A model generated the notes under the pieces. That model saw only the letters and a program-made list of their open reading frames with translations, did no database searches and was not told where the DNA came from. A stretch of DNA of 39,355 bases from NCBI GenBank assembly GCA_003553225.1, contig PWDW01000178.1, positions 1 to 39,355 of the forward strand, written 5' to 3'. A program made the translations under genes and the position numbers. Shown one piece after another: positions 20,403 through 28,677 of the stretch (position 1 is the first letter of the stretch; each line of letters opens with the position of its first letter). This DNA is from Halanaerobiaceae bacterium (GTDB taxonomy: Bacteria > Bacillota > Halanaerobiia > Halanaerobiales > Halarsenatibacteraceae).

Positions 20403-21503
20403 ATGTATAACAGAAAACTGAATAAATATGAAAAAGCAGCAGGACTTCTGATAATTTTATTTATTATATTCAATTTTATACCTACAGGATATAACCTTAT
20501 GGCTCCGGGAGTTGTAAGGGATTTATCCGGTGTTATTGCAGTAGATGATGGATATAATGGTCAGGAAGGCAGTTTTTATCTGACCACAGTTTCTTCACGT
20601 TCGGCATCAATATGGGATGTAATATATTTACAGTTGCTAAGTCCAGCAGGTAGACAGATTATCCCCCGGGAAGAACAGATTCCTCCCGATATGAATATTC
20701 AGGAGTTTAATGAACTGATGATGGAATTGATGGAAGAAAGTAAACAGCTAGCTCAGGCCCAGGCTTTTGATCAGCTGGGAATAGATTATGAGGTGGAAGC
20801 GGAAGGAGTAGAAGTGGTTGGTATTATTGAAGGCGGAACCGCAGAGGGGTTTTTAAAAAATGGTGATTTAATACTATCTATTAATGGGCAGGAAGTTATT
20901 TTTGCCGCTGATGCAGCAAGCACAATTAGAAACAGAGAAATAGGTGACTCGGTAGATATAAAGATATTAAGGGACCAAAAGGAAAAAGAGTTCACCCTGC
21001 AGACAGTTGAACTTGACAATAATCCGGGCCATCCATCCATTGGTATATATATTACCACCAGGGGGCTTGAGTATAATTTTTCCAGGGCTGTTAATTTTGA
21101 AACTAACAAAATCGGTGGCCCATCTGCCGGCCTGATGTTTGCTCTGGAAATATATAATCAGCTTACAATTGAGGACATAACATCCGGCCACAGGATAGCC
21201 GGAACCGGCAGTCTTTTAACTGACGGAACAGTGAGTGAAATATCCGGGATCAAACAGAAGGTACTGGCTGCAGAAAAAGAAGGTATTGATTTGTTTTTTG
21301 TGCCTATTCAAAATTATGAGGAAGCTAAAAGTGTGGCCCACAAAATGGAAATTGCTGCTGTGAAGAGTATTCAAGAAGCAATCAATTATTTGCGTGATTT
21401 AGAAAGTAATTATTTGTTTGATGAAATCCAGTCCTGCAGTTCTGTTTTCGGGAGATTTATACAGCAGGGCGTAAATATCAGTGGCCAGCAGATCATAACT
21501 TAA
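20403..21503 (+). CDS. PDZ and Lon-type (S16) serine protease, YlbL/SepM-like
   Basis: A membrane-anchored protease facing outward. The 366-residue product has an N-terminal membrane segment (about 12-30), a PDZ domain (about 125-200) and an S16 domain (about 225-332). The catalytic dyad is Ser241 (GGPSAGLMFAL) and Lys284 (SEISGIKQKVLAA), 43 residues apart as in Lon. Family members include SepM, which trims a competence peptide, and B. subtilis YlbL. The substrate here is unknown. A GGGGG site precedes the ATG. The domain ends near residue 335, and the last ~34 residues are encoded antisense to the 3' end of tmcAL. The preceding 184 nt hold no clear promoter. Confidence 0.9.
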   Translation: MYNRKLNKYEKAAGLLIILFIIFNFIPTGYNLMAPGVVRDLSGVIAVDDGYNGQEGSFYLTTVSSRSASIWDVIYLQLLSPAGRQIIPREEQIPPDMNIQEFNELMMELMEESKQLAQAQAFDQLGIDYEVEAEGVEVVGIIEGGTAEGFLKNGDLILSINGQEVIFAADAASTIRNREIGDSVDIKILRDQKEKEFTLQTVELDNNPGHPSIGIYITTRGLEYNFSRAVNFETNKIGGPSAGLMFALEIYNQLTIEDITSGHRIAGTGSLLTDGTVSEISGIKQKVLAAEKEGIDLFFVPIQNYEEAKSVAHKMEIAAVKSIQEAINYLRDLESNYLFDEIQSCSSVFGRFIQQGVNISGQQIIT

Positions 21504-22658
21504 CTGTTTTTTTAAGGGATTACGGCTGTTTAATTTAATGGACTTTAAATAATCGGCCGGCTGTGTTATAATTTCTCTGGACGATCTTTTGTCAATTTGT
21601 GAAAGTATCCGGGCCCCACATTCACTAAAACCCAGGATGCGGAGATAGGGGATCCCCCAGGAGGACATTTTATCAAAATCATTTTTGGTAAGTCCCAGCA
21701 AAATATGCAGCAAGTTTCTTTTAACCCTTGTTTTCGGGTAGACTCTGGTTGTGATTTTTTTAATTAATTCCTGATAATCTCCTGCCTGTCGGGCTGCATT
21801 GTGTATTCTGTTTTCCAATCCTTCCTTGACTTCGGCATATTGGGTTAGTTCAGAGGGAGTTTTTTTCCTTAATTCTGCCAAAATCATAGTTCCCAGTTTC
21901 TCCTTTTTTAATGGTATTTTGTTTTTTTTAAAATCGCAGCAAAGCTGTTCATAGGTTGTTTCTGGTACAAACTTTTTAATAGATTCAGGGTTTTGGCTCT
22001 GTCTAATTTTGTGTCTGATTGCTGTTGCCCCGGCCATTTCGTGAGTCATATCTCGGGAATAATAATTTTTGTGGGTTCTTTTTATAGTATGAGGTATAAG
22101 GTTCAGATTGTTTTTAAGCACTGCTTTTATATATTCAATACCCAGTATATTATTGGGCTCTGAGACAGCTTCTTTTAGTTCCCGGGAGGATATATCCCTG
22201 TTTTTAATATATTCCAACAGAGCCTGCTGACGGGCGGCCGGAAAGGAATAACCCTGTTTTAGATTTGACTGCAGTGTTTTTTTAAAACCAGCCGGTTCAC
22301 GATTAAATATTTTTGCCGCTTCCCTGAGAGGGTTGATATTTCCCGATTCACTTCCAAACACAAAAGAGGAGACCACACCTGTTGCAGCCAGGGTCTTAAC
22401 AGCACCTTCAGCAAAATATTCTGCACTTCGGATACCATAATTTAAGGGTAGTTCTATTACCAGATCAACTCCCTGTTTGAGGGCCATAGAGGTGCGGCTC
22501 CATTTATCTGTAAAAGCCGGTTCACCTCGCTGCATAAAACTGCCGTTCATCACACAGACAACCCCCTGAGCGGAAGTTATTTCTTTAGTTTTTTGCAGGT
22601 GATATAAATGTCCATTATGAAAGGGATTATATTCTGTAATTATACCGGTAATATTCAT
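21399..22658 (-). CDS. tmcAL: tRNA(Met) cytidine acetate ligase
   Basis: TmcAL (formerly YlbM) activates acetate with ATP and acetylates C34 of the elongator tRNA(Met). The 419-residue product has the nucleotidyltransferase HIGH-type motif near the N terminus (TEYNPFHNGHLYH, about 9-20). The MNGSFMQRGEPAFTDKWSR and ELPLNYGIRSAEYFA blocks follow, and it is close to the ~415 residues of the B. subtilis protein. GAGGAG precedes the ATG on the - strand. Its 3' end overlaps the converging protease gene by 105 bp, and it is divergent from pta. In B. subtilis ylbL, ylbM and ylbN-rpmF are neighbours; here pta-ackA sits between tmcAL and the ylbN (yceD) homologue. Confidence 0.92.
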   Translation of the reverse strand: MNITGIITEYNPFHNGHLYHLQKTKEITSAQGVVCVMNGSFMQRGEPAFTDKWSRTSMALKQGVDLVIELPLNYGIRSAEYFAEGAVKTLAATGVVSSFVFGSESGNINPLREAAKIFNREPAGFKKTLQSNLKQGYSFPAARQQALLEYIKNRDISSRELKEAVSEPNNILGIEYIKAVLKNNLNLIPHTIKRTHKNYYSRDMTHEMAGATAIRHKIRQSQNPESIKKFVPETTYEQLCCDFKKNKIPLKKEKLGTMILAELRKKTPSELTQYAEVKEGLENRIHNAARQAGDYQELIKKITTRVYPKTRVKRNLLHILLGLTKNDFDKMSSWGIPYLRILGFSECGARILSQIDKRSSREIITQPADYLKSIKLNSRNPLKKQLSYDLLATDIYALLYKSPENRTAGLDFIKQIITF

Positions 22659-22755
22659 GATTGGCTCCTCAATTTTTTTAGTTTGTGAAAAGGATTATTA
22701 TCTTTTTTGTTGTATATTTAATATGTGGAGTTATTAAAAATGTTCATAGTAAAGA

Positions 22756-22784
22756 TTGGTCATTATTTATACCTTAAAGATAAT
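22756..22784 (+). promoter_or_regulatory. Possible promoter of pta-ackA
   Basis: TTGGTC at 22756-22761, a 17-nt spacer and GATAAT at 22779-22784 in the intergenic region shared with tmcAL. The region is AT-rich and other -10-like sequences occur nearby. Confidence 0.4.
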
Positions 22785-22863
22785 TTATAATTAATTTATA
22801 ATTATAATATCAAAATAAGATAAATTGCACAAAAAAGATATAAATTTAAAAGGAGCTGTTAAA

Positions 22864-23859
22864 ATGAAAAAAATGGAACAGTTATTTACCAGAGCTCAGA
22901 ATAATCCTCAAAAAATAGTATTCCCTGAAAGCTGGGATGATAGAATTCTCAAAGCTGCTGAATGTGTCATCAGTGAGGGCTTTGCAGAGATTATTATTCT
23001 GGGTGAAGGGGATGAAATTGAAAACAGGGCCCGGCAGTTAGACCTTAATCTCACGGGAGCAAAAATAATCAATCCCCCGGAGTCTTCATTACTGGATGAA
23101 TTAACTGAAGTTTTTTATTCTCTGCGCAAACATAAGGGAATAAGCAGAGAAGAGGCCCGGGAACAGACAAAAAACCCTCTTTATTTTGGAACCCTTCTGG
23201 TACATACTGATCAGGCCCAGGGACTGGTAGCCGGGGCAGATAGTGCAACCGGTGATGTACTGAGACCCGCTTTTCAGATTGTAAAAACAGCCCCTGATGT
23301 TTCCATATCCTCGGGTTCATTTATTATGCAGCTTCCGGAAAATAATCCTCTGGGAAGAAAAGACCCCCTCATTTTTGCAGACTGTGCGGTTAATCCGGCG
23401 CCCGATGCTGAGCAGCTTTCCCAGATTGCAGTTTCTTCCGCTGAAACATGCCAAAAACTGCTTGAATTAGAACCTGTGGTCGCTTTTCTTTCTTTTTCTT
23501 CTAAAGGTAGTGCTCAACATGAAATGATCGATAAAGTTCGAGAAGCAGTGGAGATCACCAGACAAAAAAGATCTGACCTTGCTGTTGATGGTGAATTACA
23601 GGTAGATGCTGCCCTGGTTCCAGAAGTTGCCCAAAAAAAGGTTCCGGATAGTAATATTGCCGGTAAGGCCAATGTTTTAATATTTCCAGATCTGCAGTCC
23701 GGTAATATTGGTTATAAAATAACTGAAAGAATCGGAGGTGCAGATGCTCTGGGCCCTATCTTACAGGGACTGGCAAAACCGATCAATGACCTTTCTAGAG
23801 GTTGTTCAGTTGATGATATTGTTAACCTTACCGCTGTTACAGCTGTTCAGGCTCTGTGA
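22864..23859 (+). CDS. pta: Phosphate acetyltransferase
   Basis: Pta converts acetyl-CoA and phosphate to acetyl phosphate, the first half of the acetate/ATP pathway. The 331-residue product is the short form lacking the N-terminal regulatory domain of enteric Pta. Recognisable blocks include KIVFPESWDDRILKAAE at the start, GLVAGADSATGDVLRPAFQI in the middle and NVLIFPDLQSGNIGYKI near the C terminus. ATG 22864 is chosen because AAAAGGAG sits just upstream; a TTG at 22825 would put that site inside the gene. ackA follows after 54 nt. Confidence 0.96.
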   Translation: MKKMEQLFTRAQNNPQKIVFPESWDDRILKAAECVISEGFAEIIILGEGDEIENRARQLDLNLTGAKIINPPESSLLDELTEVFYSLRKHKGISREEAREQTKNPLYFGTLLVHTDQAQGLVAGADSATGDVLRPAFQIVKTAPDVSISSGSFIMQLPENNPLGRKDPLIFADCAVNPAPDAEQLSQIAVSSAETCQKLLELEPVVAFLSFSSKGSAQHEMIDKVREAVEITRQKRSDLAVDGELQVDAALVPEVAQKKVPDSNIAGKANVLIFPDLQSGNIGYKITERIGGADALGPILQGLAKPINDLSRGCSVDDIVNLTAVTAVQAL

Positions 23860-23913
23860 TGTTCATTTTATAATAAAAATATGATATATTTTTAATTTCA
23901 GGGAGTGAAATTG

Positions 23914-25131
23914 ATGAAAATCTTGGTATTAAATAGTGGGAGTTCTTCTATTAAATTTAAAGTTTTTAAATTGAATTCCCAAAAAGAGCAGGTTCTGGCC
24001 AGTGGTACAGTAGATAGAATTGGGATTAAGGGTTCAAAAATAGAATATGAAAATTTTCGCGATCAGGAGATTGTGCTTGATCTGGATGTACCCCGTCATG
24101 AACGGGGAATTGAGCTTGTACTTGAGACTTTACAGGATGATGAAGTTGGGATCATTTATTCACTGGATGAAATCAATGCTGTGGGCCACAGAGTGGTACA
24201 TGGAGGTGAAAAATTTGCTCAATCAACCCTGATTAATGATGAAGTTATTCGCCAGATTGAGGAGGTTTCTCACCTGGCACCACTTCATAATCCCCATAAT
24301 CTTAATGGAATATGTGTCTGTGAAGAAATTATGTCCGACAAACCACAGGTCGCAGTTTTTGATACCGCTTTTCATCAGACCATGCACCGGGAAGCCTATA
24401 TGTATGCAGTCCCCTATAAATATTATACCAGACATGGTATTAGAAGGTATGGTTTTCACGGTACCTCCCATAAATATGTTTCTACCCGTGCAGCCGAAGA
24501 AACAGGAAAACAGCTCAACTCTCTTAAAATTATAACCTGTCATCTGGGCAATGGGGCCAGTGTGGCGGCCGTTGATGAAGGGGAATCAATAGAAACCAGT
24601 ATGGGACTTACACCCCTGGAGGGCCTAATTATGGGAACCCGCTGTGGTGATCTGGATCCTGGCTTGATTACCTTTTTGATGGAAAAAGAGGATCTTTCCA
24701 TAAAAGAAGTTAATGATATCATGAACAAAGAGAGCGGTCTTTTAGGTCTTTCCGGAATCAGCAGTGATTCTCGTGATGTTCGAAAAGCGGCGGCCGATGG
24801 TCATAAAAGGGCCCGGATAGCCCTTGATCTTTTCAATTATAAAGTTGTTAAGTATATTGGAGCTTATACTGCAGTCATGGGTGGTCTGGATGTTATCGTC
24901 TTTACCGCGGGGATAGGGGAAAATGCCTGTGACCTAAGGGCTGATATAATTAATGATCTGGATTTTTTAAATATTGAACTTAATGAACAAGCCAATCAGG
25001 TTAGGCAGACAGCAAAGAAAATTACAACCGATGATTCACAGGTAGATGTTTATGTTATTCCCACCAATGAGGAGCTTGTTATAGCCCGGGATACGGCTGC
25101 TATAATTGAGAAAAATGAAATTCAGGTCTGA
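23914..25131 (+). CDS. ackA: Acetate kinase
   Basis: AckA makes acetate and ATP from acetyl phosphate. The 405-residue product shows the ASKHA fold motifs: LVLNSGSSSIKFKVF at the N terminus, HRVVHGGEKF, FDTAFHQTMHREAYMYAVP, RRYGFHGTSHKYV (catalytic His), TCHLGNGASVAA, LIMGTRCGDLDP (catalytic Arg) and FTAGIGENA. ATG 23914 is preferred over GTG 23905 because GGGAG then has 8 nt spacing and the protein begins in the standard way. It forms an operon with pta, typical of fermentative metabolism. Confidence 0.97.
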   Translation: MKILVLNSGSSSIKFKVFKLNSQKEQVLASGTVDRIGIKGSKIEYENFRDQEIVLDLDVPRHERGIELVLETLQDDEVGIIYSLDEINAVGHRVVHGGEKFAQSTLINDEVIRQIEEVSHLAPLHNPHNLNGICVCEEIMSDKPQVAVFDTAFHQTMHREAYMYAVPYKYYTRHGIRRYGFHGTSHKYVSTRAAEETGKQLNSLKIITCHLGNGASVAAVDEGESIETSMGLTPLEGLIMGTRCGDLDPGLITFLMEKEDLSIKEVNDIMNKESGLLGLSGISSDSRDVRKAAADGHKRARIALDLFNYKVVKYIGAYTAVMGGLDVIVFTAGIGENACDLRADIINDLDFLNIELNEQANQVRQTAKKITTDDSQVDVYVIPTNEELVIARDTAAIIEKNEIQV

Positions 25132-25137
25132 TTATAT

Positions 25138-25167
25138 TTGACAAGTGCTTAAATTATTATGTATAAT
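25138..25167 (+). promoter_or_regulatory. Strong predicted promoter of yceD-rpmF
   Basis: A perfect TTGACA (25138-25143) and a perfect TATAAT (25162-25167) with an 18-nt spacer, starting 7 nt after the ackA stop. Transcription would begin near 25174. Confidence 0.85.
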
Positions 25168-25212
25168 GAATAAAGATGTATTATATTTGTTTCCTCACAG
25201 GGGTGAGAAAAA

Positions 25213-25689
25213 TTGGATATAGACCTTAGTAATTTAGAAAACCTGGGCAGTAAAAGGGAAATTGAGGCTGAGGTCGAATTTGATGATCTTGATTTTCAAC
25301 AAAGAAAGGTGCAGATTCCTGAATTGCTCAAACTCAATTTAGTTATTTATCGGGGTGATAAATCTTTTATTTTTAATGGACATATCCGGGGGAATTTTTC
25401 TTTACAGTGCAGCCGCTGTCTGGATGATTTTCTTCTAGAAATTAATGAGGAAGTTGATAAAGAAGTACTGCTCAAGGATATTAAAGATCTGCATCATTTT
25501 GATTTAAATGAACTTTTACGTCCTTATCTTTTTTTAGCAGTACCCATTAAGCCTCTATGTGATGAGGAATGTGAGGGCCTTTGTCCGGAATGTGGTCAAA
25601 ACTTAAATGAAGGTGACTGTGACTGTCAGGTTGAAGATTTAGATCCCAGGATGGCAAAATTAAAAGATCTTTATGATAAAAAAGATTAG
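25213..25689 (+). CDS. yceD: DUF177/YceD-family protein
   Basis: A 158-residue protein of the YceD/YlbN family, nearly always encoded just before rpmF and linked in some organisms to 23S rRNA processing or accumulation; the molecular role is not settled. It has paired Cys motifs (LQCSRCLDDF near 64-73; CDEECEGLCPECGQN and CDCQ near the C terminus), suggesting metal binding. The start is TTG with a CAGGGGTGAG site upstream. It has its own strong promoter and is followed after 55 nt by rpmF. Confidence 0.9.
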   Translation: MDIDLSNLENLGSKREIEAEVEFDDLDFQQRKVQIPELLKLNLVIYRGDKSFIFNGHIRGNFSLQCSRCLDDFLLEINEEVDKEVLLKDIKDLHHFDLNELLRPYLFLAVPIKPLCDEECEGLCPECGQNLNEGDCDCQVEDLDPRMAKLKDLYDKKD

Positions 25690-25744
25690 ATTTCTGGCAA
25701 AAAAATTTTTAAATGCGAAATTCGTTTAAGGAGGTGGATTGACA

Positions 25745-25912
25745 ATGGCTGTTCCCAAGAAAAGAACATCAAAAACAAGAAAACGCAAGCGTCGTACTCA
25801 CTGGAAACTGGATTCACCTGATATTATTGAATGCCCCAACTGTGAATCATTAATTTTACCCCACAGGATCTGTCCGGATTGTGGACATTACAAGGGTGAA
25901 AAAAGAAAATAA
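25745..25912 (+). CDS. rpmF: Large ribosomal subunit protein bL32
   Basis: A 55-residue basic ribosomal protein. The start [17 protein letters not shown] is diagnostic, and four zinc-ligand Cys are present (30, 33, 43 and 46; ECPNCE and ICPDCGHY), so this is the zinc-binding form. AAGGAGGTGG precedes the ATG. It is the last gene of the yceD-rpmF unit, with a terminator 26 nt after the stop. Confidence 0.98.
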   Translation: MAVPKKRTSKTRKRKRRTHWKLDSPDIIECPNCESLILPHRICPDCGHYKGEKRK

Positions 25913-25938
25913 CATTATATCATTACCAGAGATAGAAC

Positions 25939-25963
25939 AGGCTCCTTTAAGGGGCCTTTTTTT
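25939..25963 (+). terminator. Rho-independent terminator after rpmF
   Basis: AGGCTCC (25939-25945) pairs with GGGGCCT (25951-25957), including one G-T pair, across a TTTAA loop and followed by a T run. A similar AAGGGGCC sequence recurs a few bases later. Confidence 0.85.
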
Positions 25964-26019
25964 GTTAAAGGGGCCTTGTATAATTAAATGCATATTTTGT
26001 TGAAGGGATCTGTATTTAC

Positions 26020-26048
26020 TTGATTTATATTTTCTCCTGATATATAAT
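26020..26048 (+). promoter_or_regulatory. Predicted promoter of the fapR-plsX-fab operon
   Basis: TTGATT at 26020-26025, a 17-nt spacer and a perfect TATAAT at 26043-26048. The predicted start near 26055 lies immediately before the FapR operator candidate. Confidence 0.75.
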
Positions 26049-26060
26049 AAAAAAAATGAG

Positions 26061-26077
26061 TTATTACCTGCTCTTAA
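26061..26077 (+). promoter_or_regulatory. Candidate FapR operator
   Basis: TTATTACCTGCTCTTAA is a 17-bp sequence with ATTA...TAAT symmetry. It resembles the FapR operator of Bacillus as I remember it (a 17-bp imperfect palindrome built on TTAGTACCT and CTTAA). It lies just downstream of the predicted transcription start and 13 bp before fapR, as expected for autoregulation. The match is from memory, not a search. Confidence 0.6.
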
Positions 26078-26090
26078 TAGGTGGTCATAA

Positions 26091-26660
26091 ATGAGTAAAT
26101 ATACAAAAAGTGAGCGGCAGAAAAAGCTTAATGAAATTATTGACAAAAACCCCTTTTATACCGATAAAGAACTGGCCGCTAAATTTGAAGTTAGTGTTCA
26201 GACCATTCGTCTGGACCGGATGGAGCTTAATATTCCGGAGGTCAGAAAAAGAACCAGAAAACTGGCTCAGGATGCCTATGATAATCTGAGATCGGTTACT
26301 GAAGGTGAGGTTATTGGAGAGCTGATCAAGCTTGAACTAAATAATTATGCTGAATCATTTCTGAAAACAACTTCTGAAATGGCTTTACAGGAAACAGATA
26401 TAATACGGGGCCACCATATTTTTGCTCAGGCTAATTCACTGGCTGTGGCAGTTATTGATGCTGAGCTTGTTTTGACCGGAAGTGTGGATATGAAATTTTT
26501 AAAGCCGGTTAATATTGGAGACAGTATTCAGGCTCAGGCAGAAGTCAAAGACATTCAGAACAGAAAGTACGTAATTCAAGTAATTACTTTTCGCAAACAG
26601 GAAAAGATTTTCCAGGGAGCATTTACCATGTTTACCCATATGACTGGAGAGAAAAAATAA
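26091..26660 (+). CDS. fapR: Fatty acid biosynthesis transcriptional regulator FapR
   Basis: FapR represses lipid-synthesis genes and is released by malonyl-CoA. The 189-residue product has an N-terminal helix-turn-helix (about 8-50; FYTDKELAAKFEVSVQTIRLD) and a C-terminal hot-dog effector domain (about 75-185; IIRGHHIFAQANSLAVAVID). It is the first gene of the cluster and stops 1 nt before plsX. A candidate operator lies just upstream of its start, which suggests autoregulation and control of the genes after it. Confidence 0.94.
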   Translation: MSKYTKSERQKKLNEIIDKNPFYTDKELAAKFEVSVQTIRLDRMELNIPEVRKRTRKLAQDAYDNLRSVTEGEVIGELIKLELNNYAESFLKTTSEMALQETDIIRGHHIFAQANSLAVAVIDAELVLTGSVDMKFLKPVNIGDSIQAQAEVKDIQNRKYVIQVITFRKQEKIFQGAFTMFTHMTGEKK

Positions 26661-26661
26661 A

Positions 26662-27690
26662 ATGACAATAAAAATAGCTGTAGATGTCATGGGTGCCGAT
26701 AATCCTCCCTCTGTATTAATTGAGGGTGTGATAAATGCGGTAAATAAATTTAGTGATATTATGATTTTTCTGGTGGGCAAACAGGAAATTATTAATGAAA
26801 AACTTTCAGCTCTTGAATATCCGGAAAATAGCATTGAGGTTGTAAATTCCAGTCAAATAATAGAGATGAGTGAATCTCCTTCTAAGGCACTTCGGCAGAA
26901 GAAAGATTCTTCCATTTATATAGGTTCACAGCTGGTGGCCGAAGGAGAGGCTGAGGCTTTTGTCTCACCGGGAAATACGGGAGCTGTTATGGCGGCAGGA
27001 TTATTTAATATAGGCCGGATATCCGGTATTAAACGTCCCGCAATTGTCACCTTATTTCCATCAGAGGGGGGCCGGACCCTGGTGTTAGATTCAGGGGCCA
27101 ATACGGACAGTACTCCGGAAAATTTGCTTCAGTTTGCTTTAATGGGTCAGATTTATGCTCACCTAATTTTAAATAAGACAGAACCTCGAATTGGGCTGTT
27201 GAGTATAGGTGAAGAAAAATCCAAAGGAAATAAACTTACCAGTGAAACATATGATCTGCTGGAACAGGACCCCCGCATAAAAAAGTTTATAGGGAATATT
27301 GAAGGACGGGATGTTTTTTCGGATAAATGTGATATAGCTGTCTGTGATGGTTTTACAGGCAATATTGTTCTCAAAACAACTGAGGGAACTGCTTTTTTCC
27401 TTTTAGATATGTTTAAAAAGGCTTTTAAGAAAAATTTAATAACCAAATTTGCCGCTTTAATAATGAAATCACAGCTTAAGGAAATAAAAAACAAAGTTGA
27501 TTATCGTCAGTATGGTGGTGCTCCTCTTCTGGGAGTGAAAGGAGTAGTAATTATCAGTCATGGTTCATCTGATAAAACTGCCATTTATAATGCCGTACTG
27601 GCAGCCCGCAGGAATGTGAAAAATGATATTGTTCGGGAAATAAATGACATTATAAACAGGGAAGGTGAAGGGAATGAGCAAGGCGAGTAA
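26662..27690 (+). CDS. plsX: Phosphate acyltransferase PlsX
   Basis: PlsX makes acyl-phosphate from acyl-ACP for the PlsY step of phospholipid synthesis. The 342-residue product begins with the typical IAVDVMGADNPP. It also contains ESPSKALRQKKDSSI, FVSPGNTGAVMAAGLF and CDGFTGNIVLKTTEG. The start is 1 nt after the fapR stop, with GGAGAG upstream, so translation is probably coupled. Its end overlaps fabH by 17 nt. Confidence 0.96.
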   Translation: MTIKIAVDVMGADNPPSVLIEGVINAVNKFSDIMIFLVGKQEIINEKLSALEYPENSIEVVNSSQIIEMSESPSKALRQKKDSSIYIGSQLVAEGEAEAFVSPGNTGAVMAAGLFNIGRISGIKRPAIVTLFPSEGGRTLVLDSGANTDSTPENLLQFALMGQIYAHLILNKTEPRIGLLSIGEEKSKGNKLTSETYDLLEQDPRIKKFIGNIEGRDVFSDKCDIAVCDGFTGNIVLKTTEGTAFFLLDMFKKAFKKNLITKFAALIMKSQLKEIKNKVDYRQYGGAPLLGVKGVVIISHGSSDKTAIYNAVLAARRNVKNDIVREINDIINREGEGNEQGE

Positions 27691-28663
27691 GGCAGTTATC
27701 TCCGGACTGGGTAAATTTGTACCCTCCCGGAAACTTACCAATAAAGATTTTGAAAAAATGGTTGATACCAGTGATGAGTGGATTACCAGCCGCACCGGTA
27801 TTAAAGAAAGAAGAATTGCCGCAGATGATGAAACTACTTCTGATCTGGGGTATAAAGCTGCACTTGATGCTCTTGATGATTCAGGAATTACAGCTCAAAA
27901 GCTGGATTTAATTCTGGTAGCTACTGTAACTCCGGATAAAGTTTTTCCCGCTACCGCCTGTATTATACAGGACAAACTCGGAGCTGATAACATCCCGGCT
28001 TTTGATATTGAAGCCGGATGTTCGGGATTTGTTTATGCCGTTAATATTGCCAGTCAGTTTATTGAAAGCGGCAGTTATGAAAATATACTGGTTATAGGAG
28101 CTGAAACTCTCTCAAAAATTACTGATTATGAAGACCGAAGTACATGTGTTTTGTTTGGTGATGGAGCCGGAGCTGCTGTTCTGCAGCCGGCGGATGAAGG
28201 CGGATTACTTTCCTTTACAATGGGGGCAGATGGAAGTGGAAGCGATTATCTGCAGATACCGGCCGGTGGTTCTGCACGACCCACCAGTCAGAAAACGGTG
28301 GCCAACAGAGAGCATTATATAAAAATGGCCGGAAATGAAGTATTTAAATTTGCCGTGAAAACAATGGCCCGTGCTTCACGAAAGGTTGTTGAAGATGCCG
28401 GTAAAAAAACAGAAGACATTGATCTGTTTGTTCCTCATCAGGCAAATACCAGAATTATAGAGGCAGCGGCCAAAAGGTTAAATTTGAAATCAGATGAGGT
28501 ATTTGTCAATTTACCAAAATATGGTAATACATCCGGTGCTTCAGTTCCCCTGGCCCTTAAAGAAGCACAGGAAGAAGGTTTGCTTAATAAAGGAGATAAT
28601 ATTGTATTAGTTGCGTTTGGGGCCGGCTTAACCTGGTCTTCAGCACTTATTGAATGGGTTTAG
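27674..28663 (+). CDS. fabH: Beta-ketoacyl-ACP synthase III
   Basis: FabH condenses an acyl-CoA primer with malonyl-ACP to start fatty-acid synthesis. The 329-residue product has the Cys-His-Asn triad: Cys116 (DIEAGCSGFVYA), the His of VPHQANTRI (about 254) and the Asn of GNTSGASVPLAL (about 284). ATG 27674 is chosen over GTG 27665 because of the upstream GAAGG spacing. It overlaps the end of plsX. fabD begins 14 nt after its stop codon. Confidence 0.97.
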   Translation: MSKASKAVISGLGKFVPSRKLTNKDFEKMVDTSDEWITSRTGIKERRIAADDETTSDLGYKAALDALDDSGITAQKLDLILVATVTPDKVFPATACIIQDKLGADNIPAFDIEAGCSGFVYAVNIASQFIESGSYENILVIGAETLSKITDYEDRSTCVLFGDGAGAAVLQPADEGGLLSFTMGADGSGSDYLQIPAGGSARPTSQKTVANREHYIKMAGNEVFKFAVKTMARASRKVVEDAGKKTEDIDLFVPHQANTRIIEAAAKRLNLKSDEVFVNLPKYGNTSGASVPLALKEAQEEGLLNKGDNIVLVAFGAGLTWSSALIEWV

Positions 28664-28677
28664 GAGGTAAGAAGATA

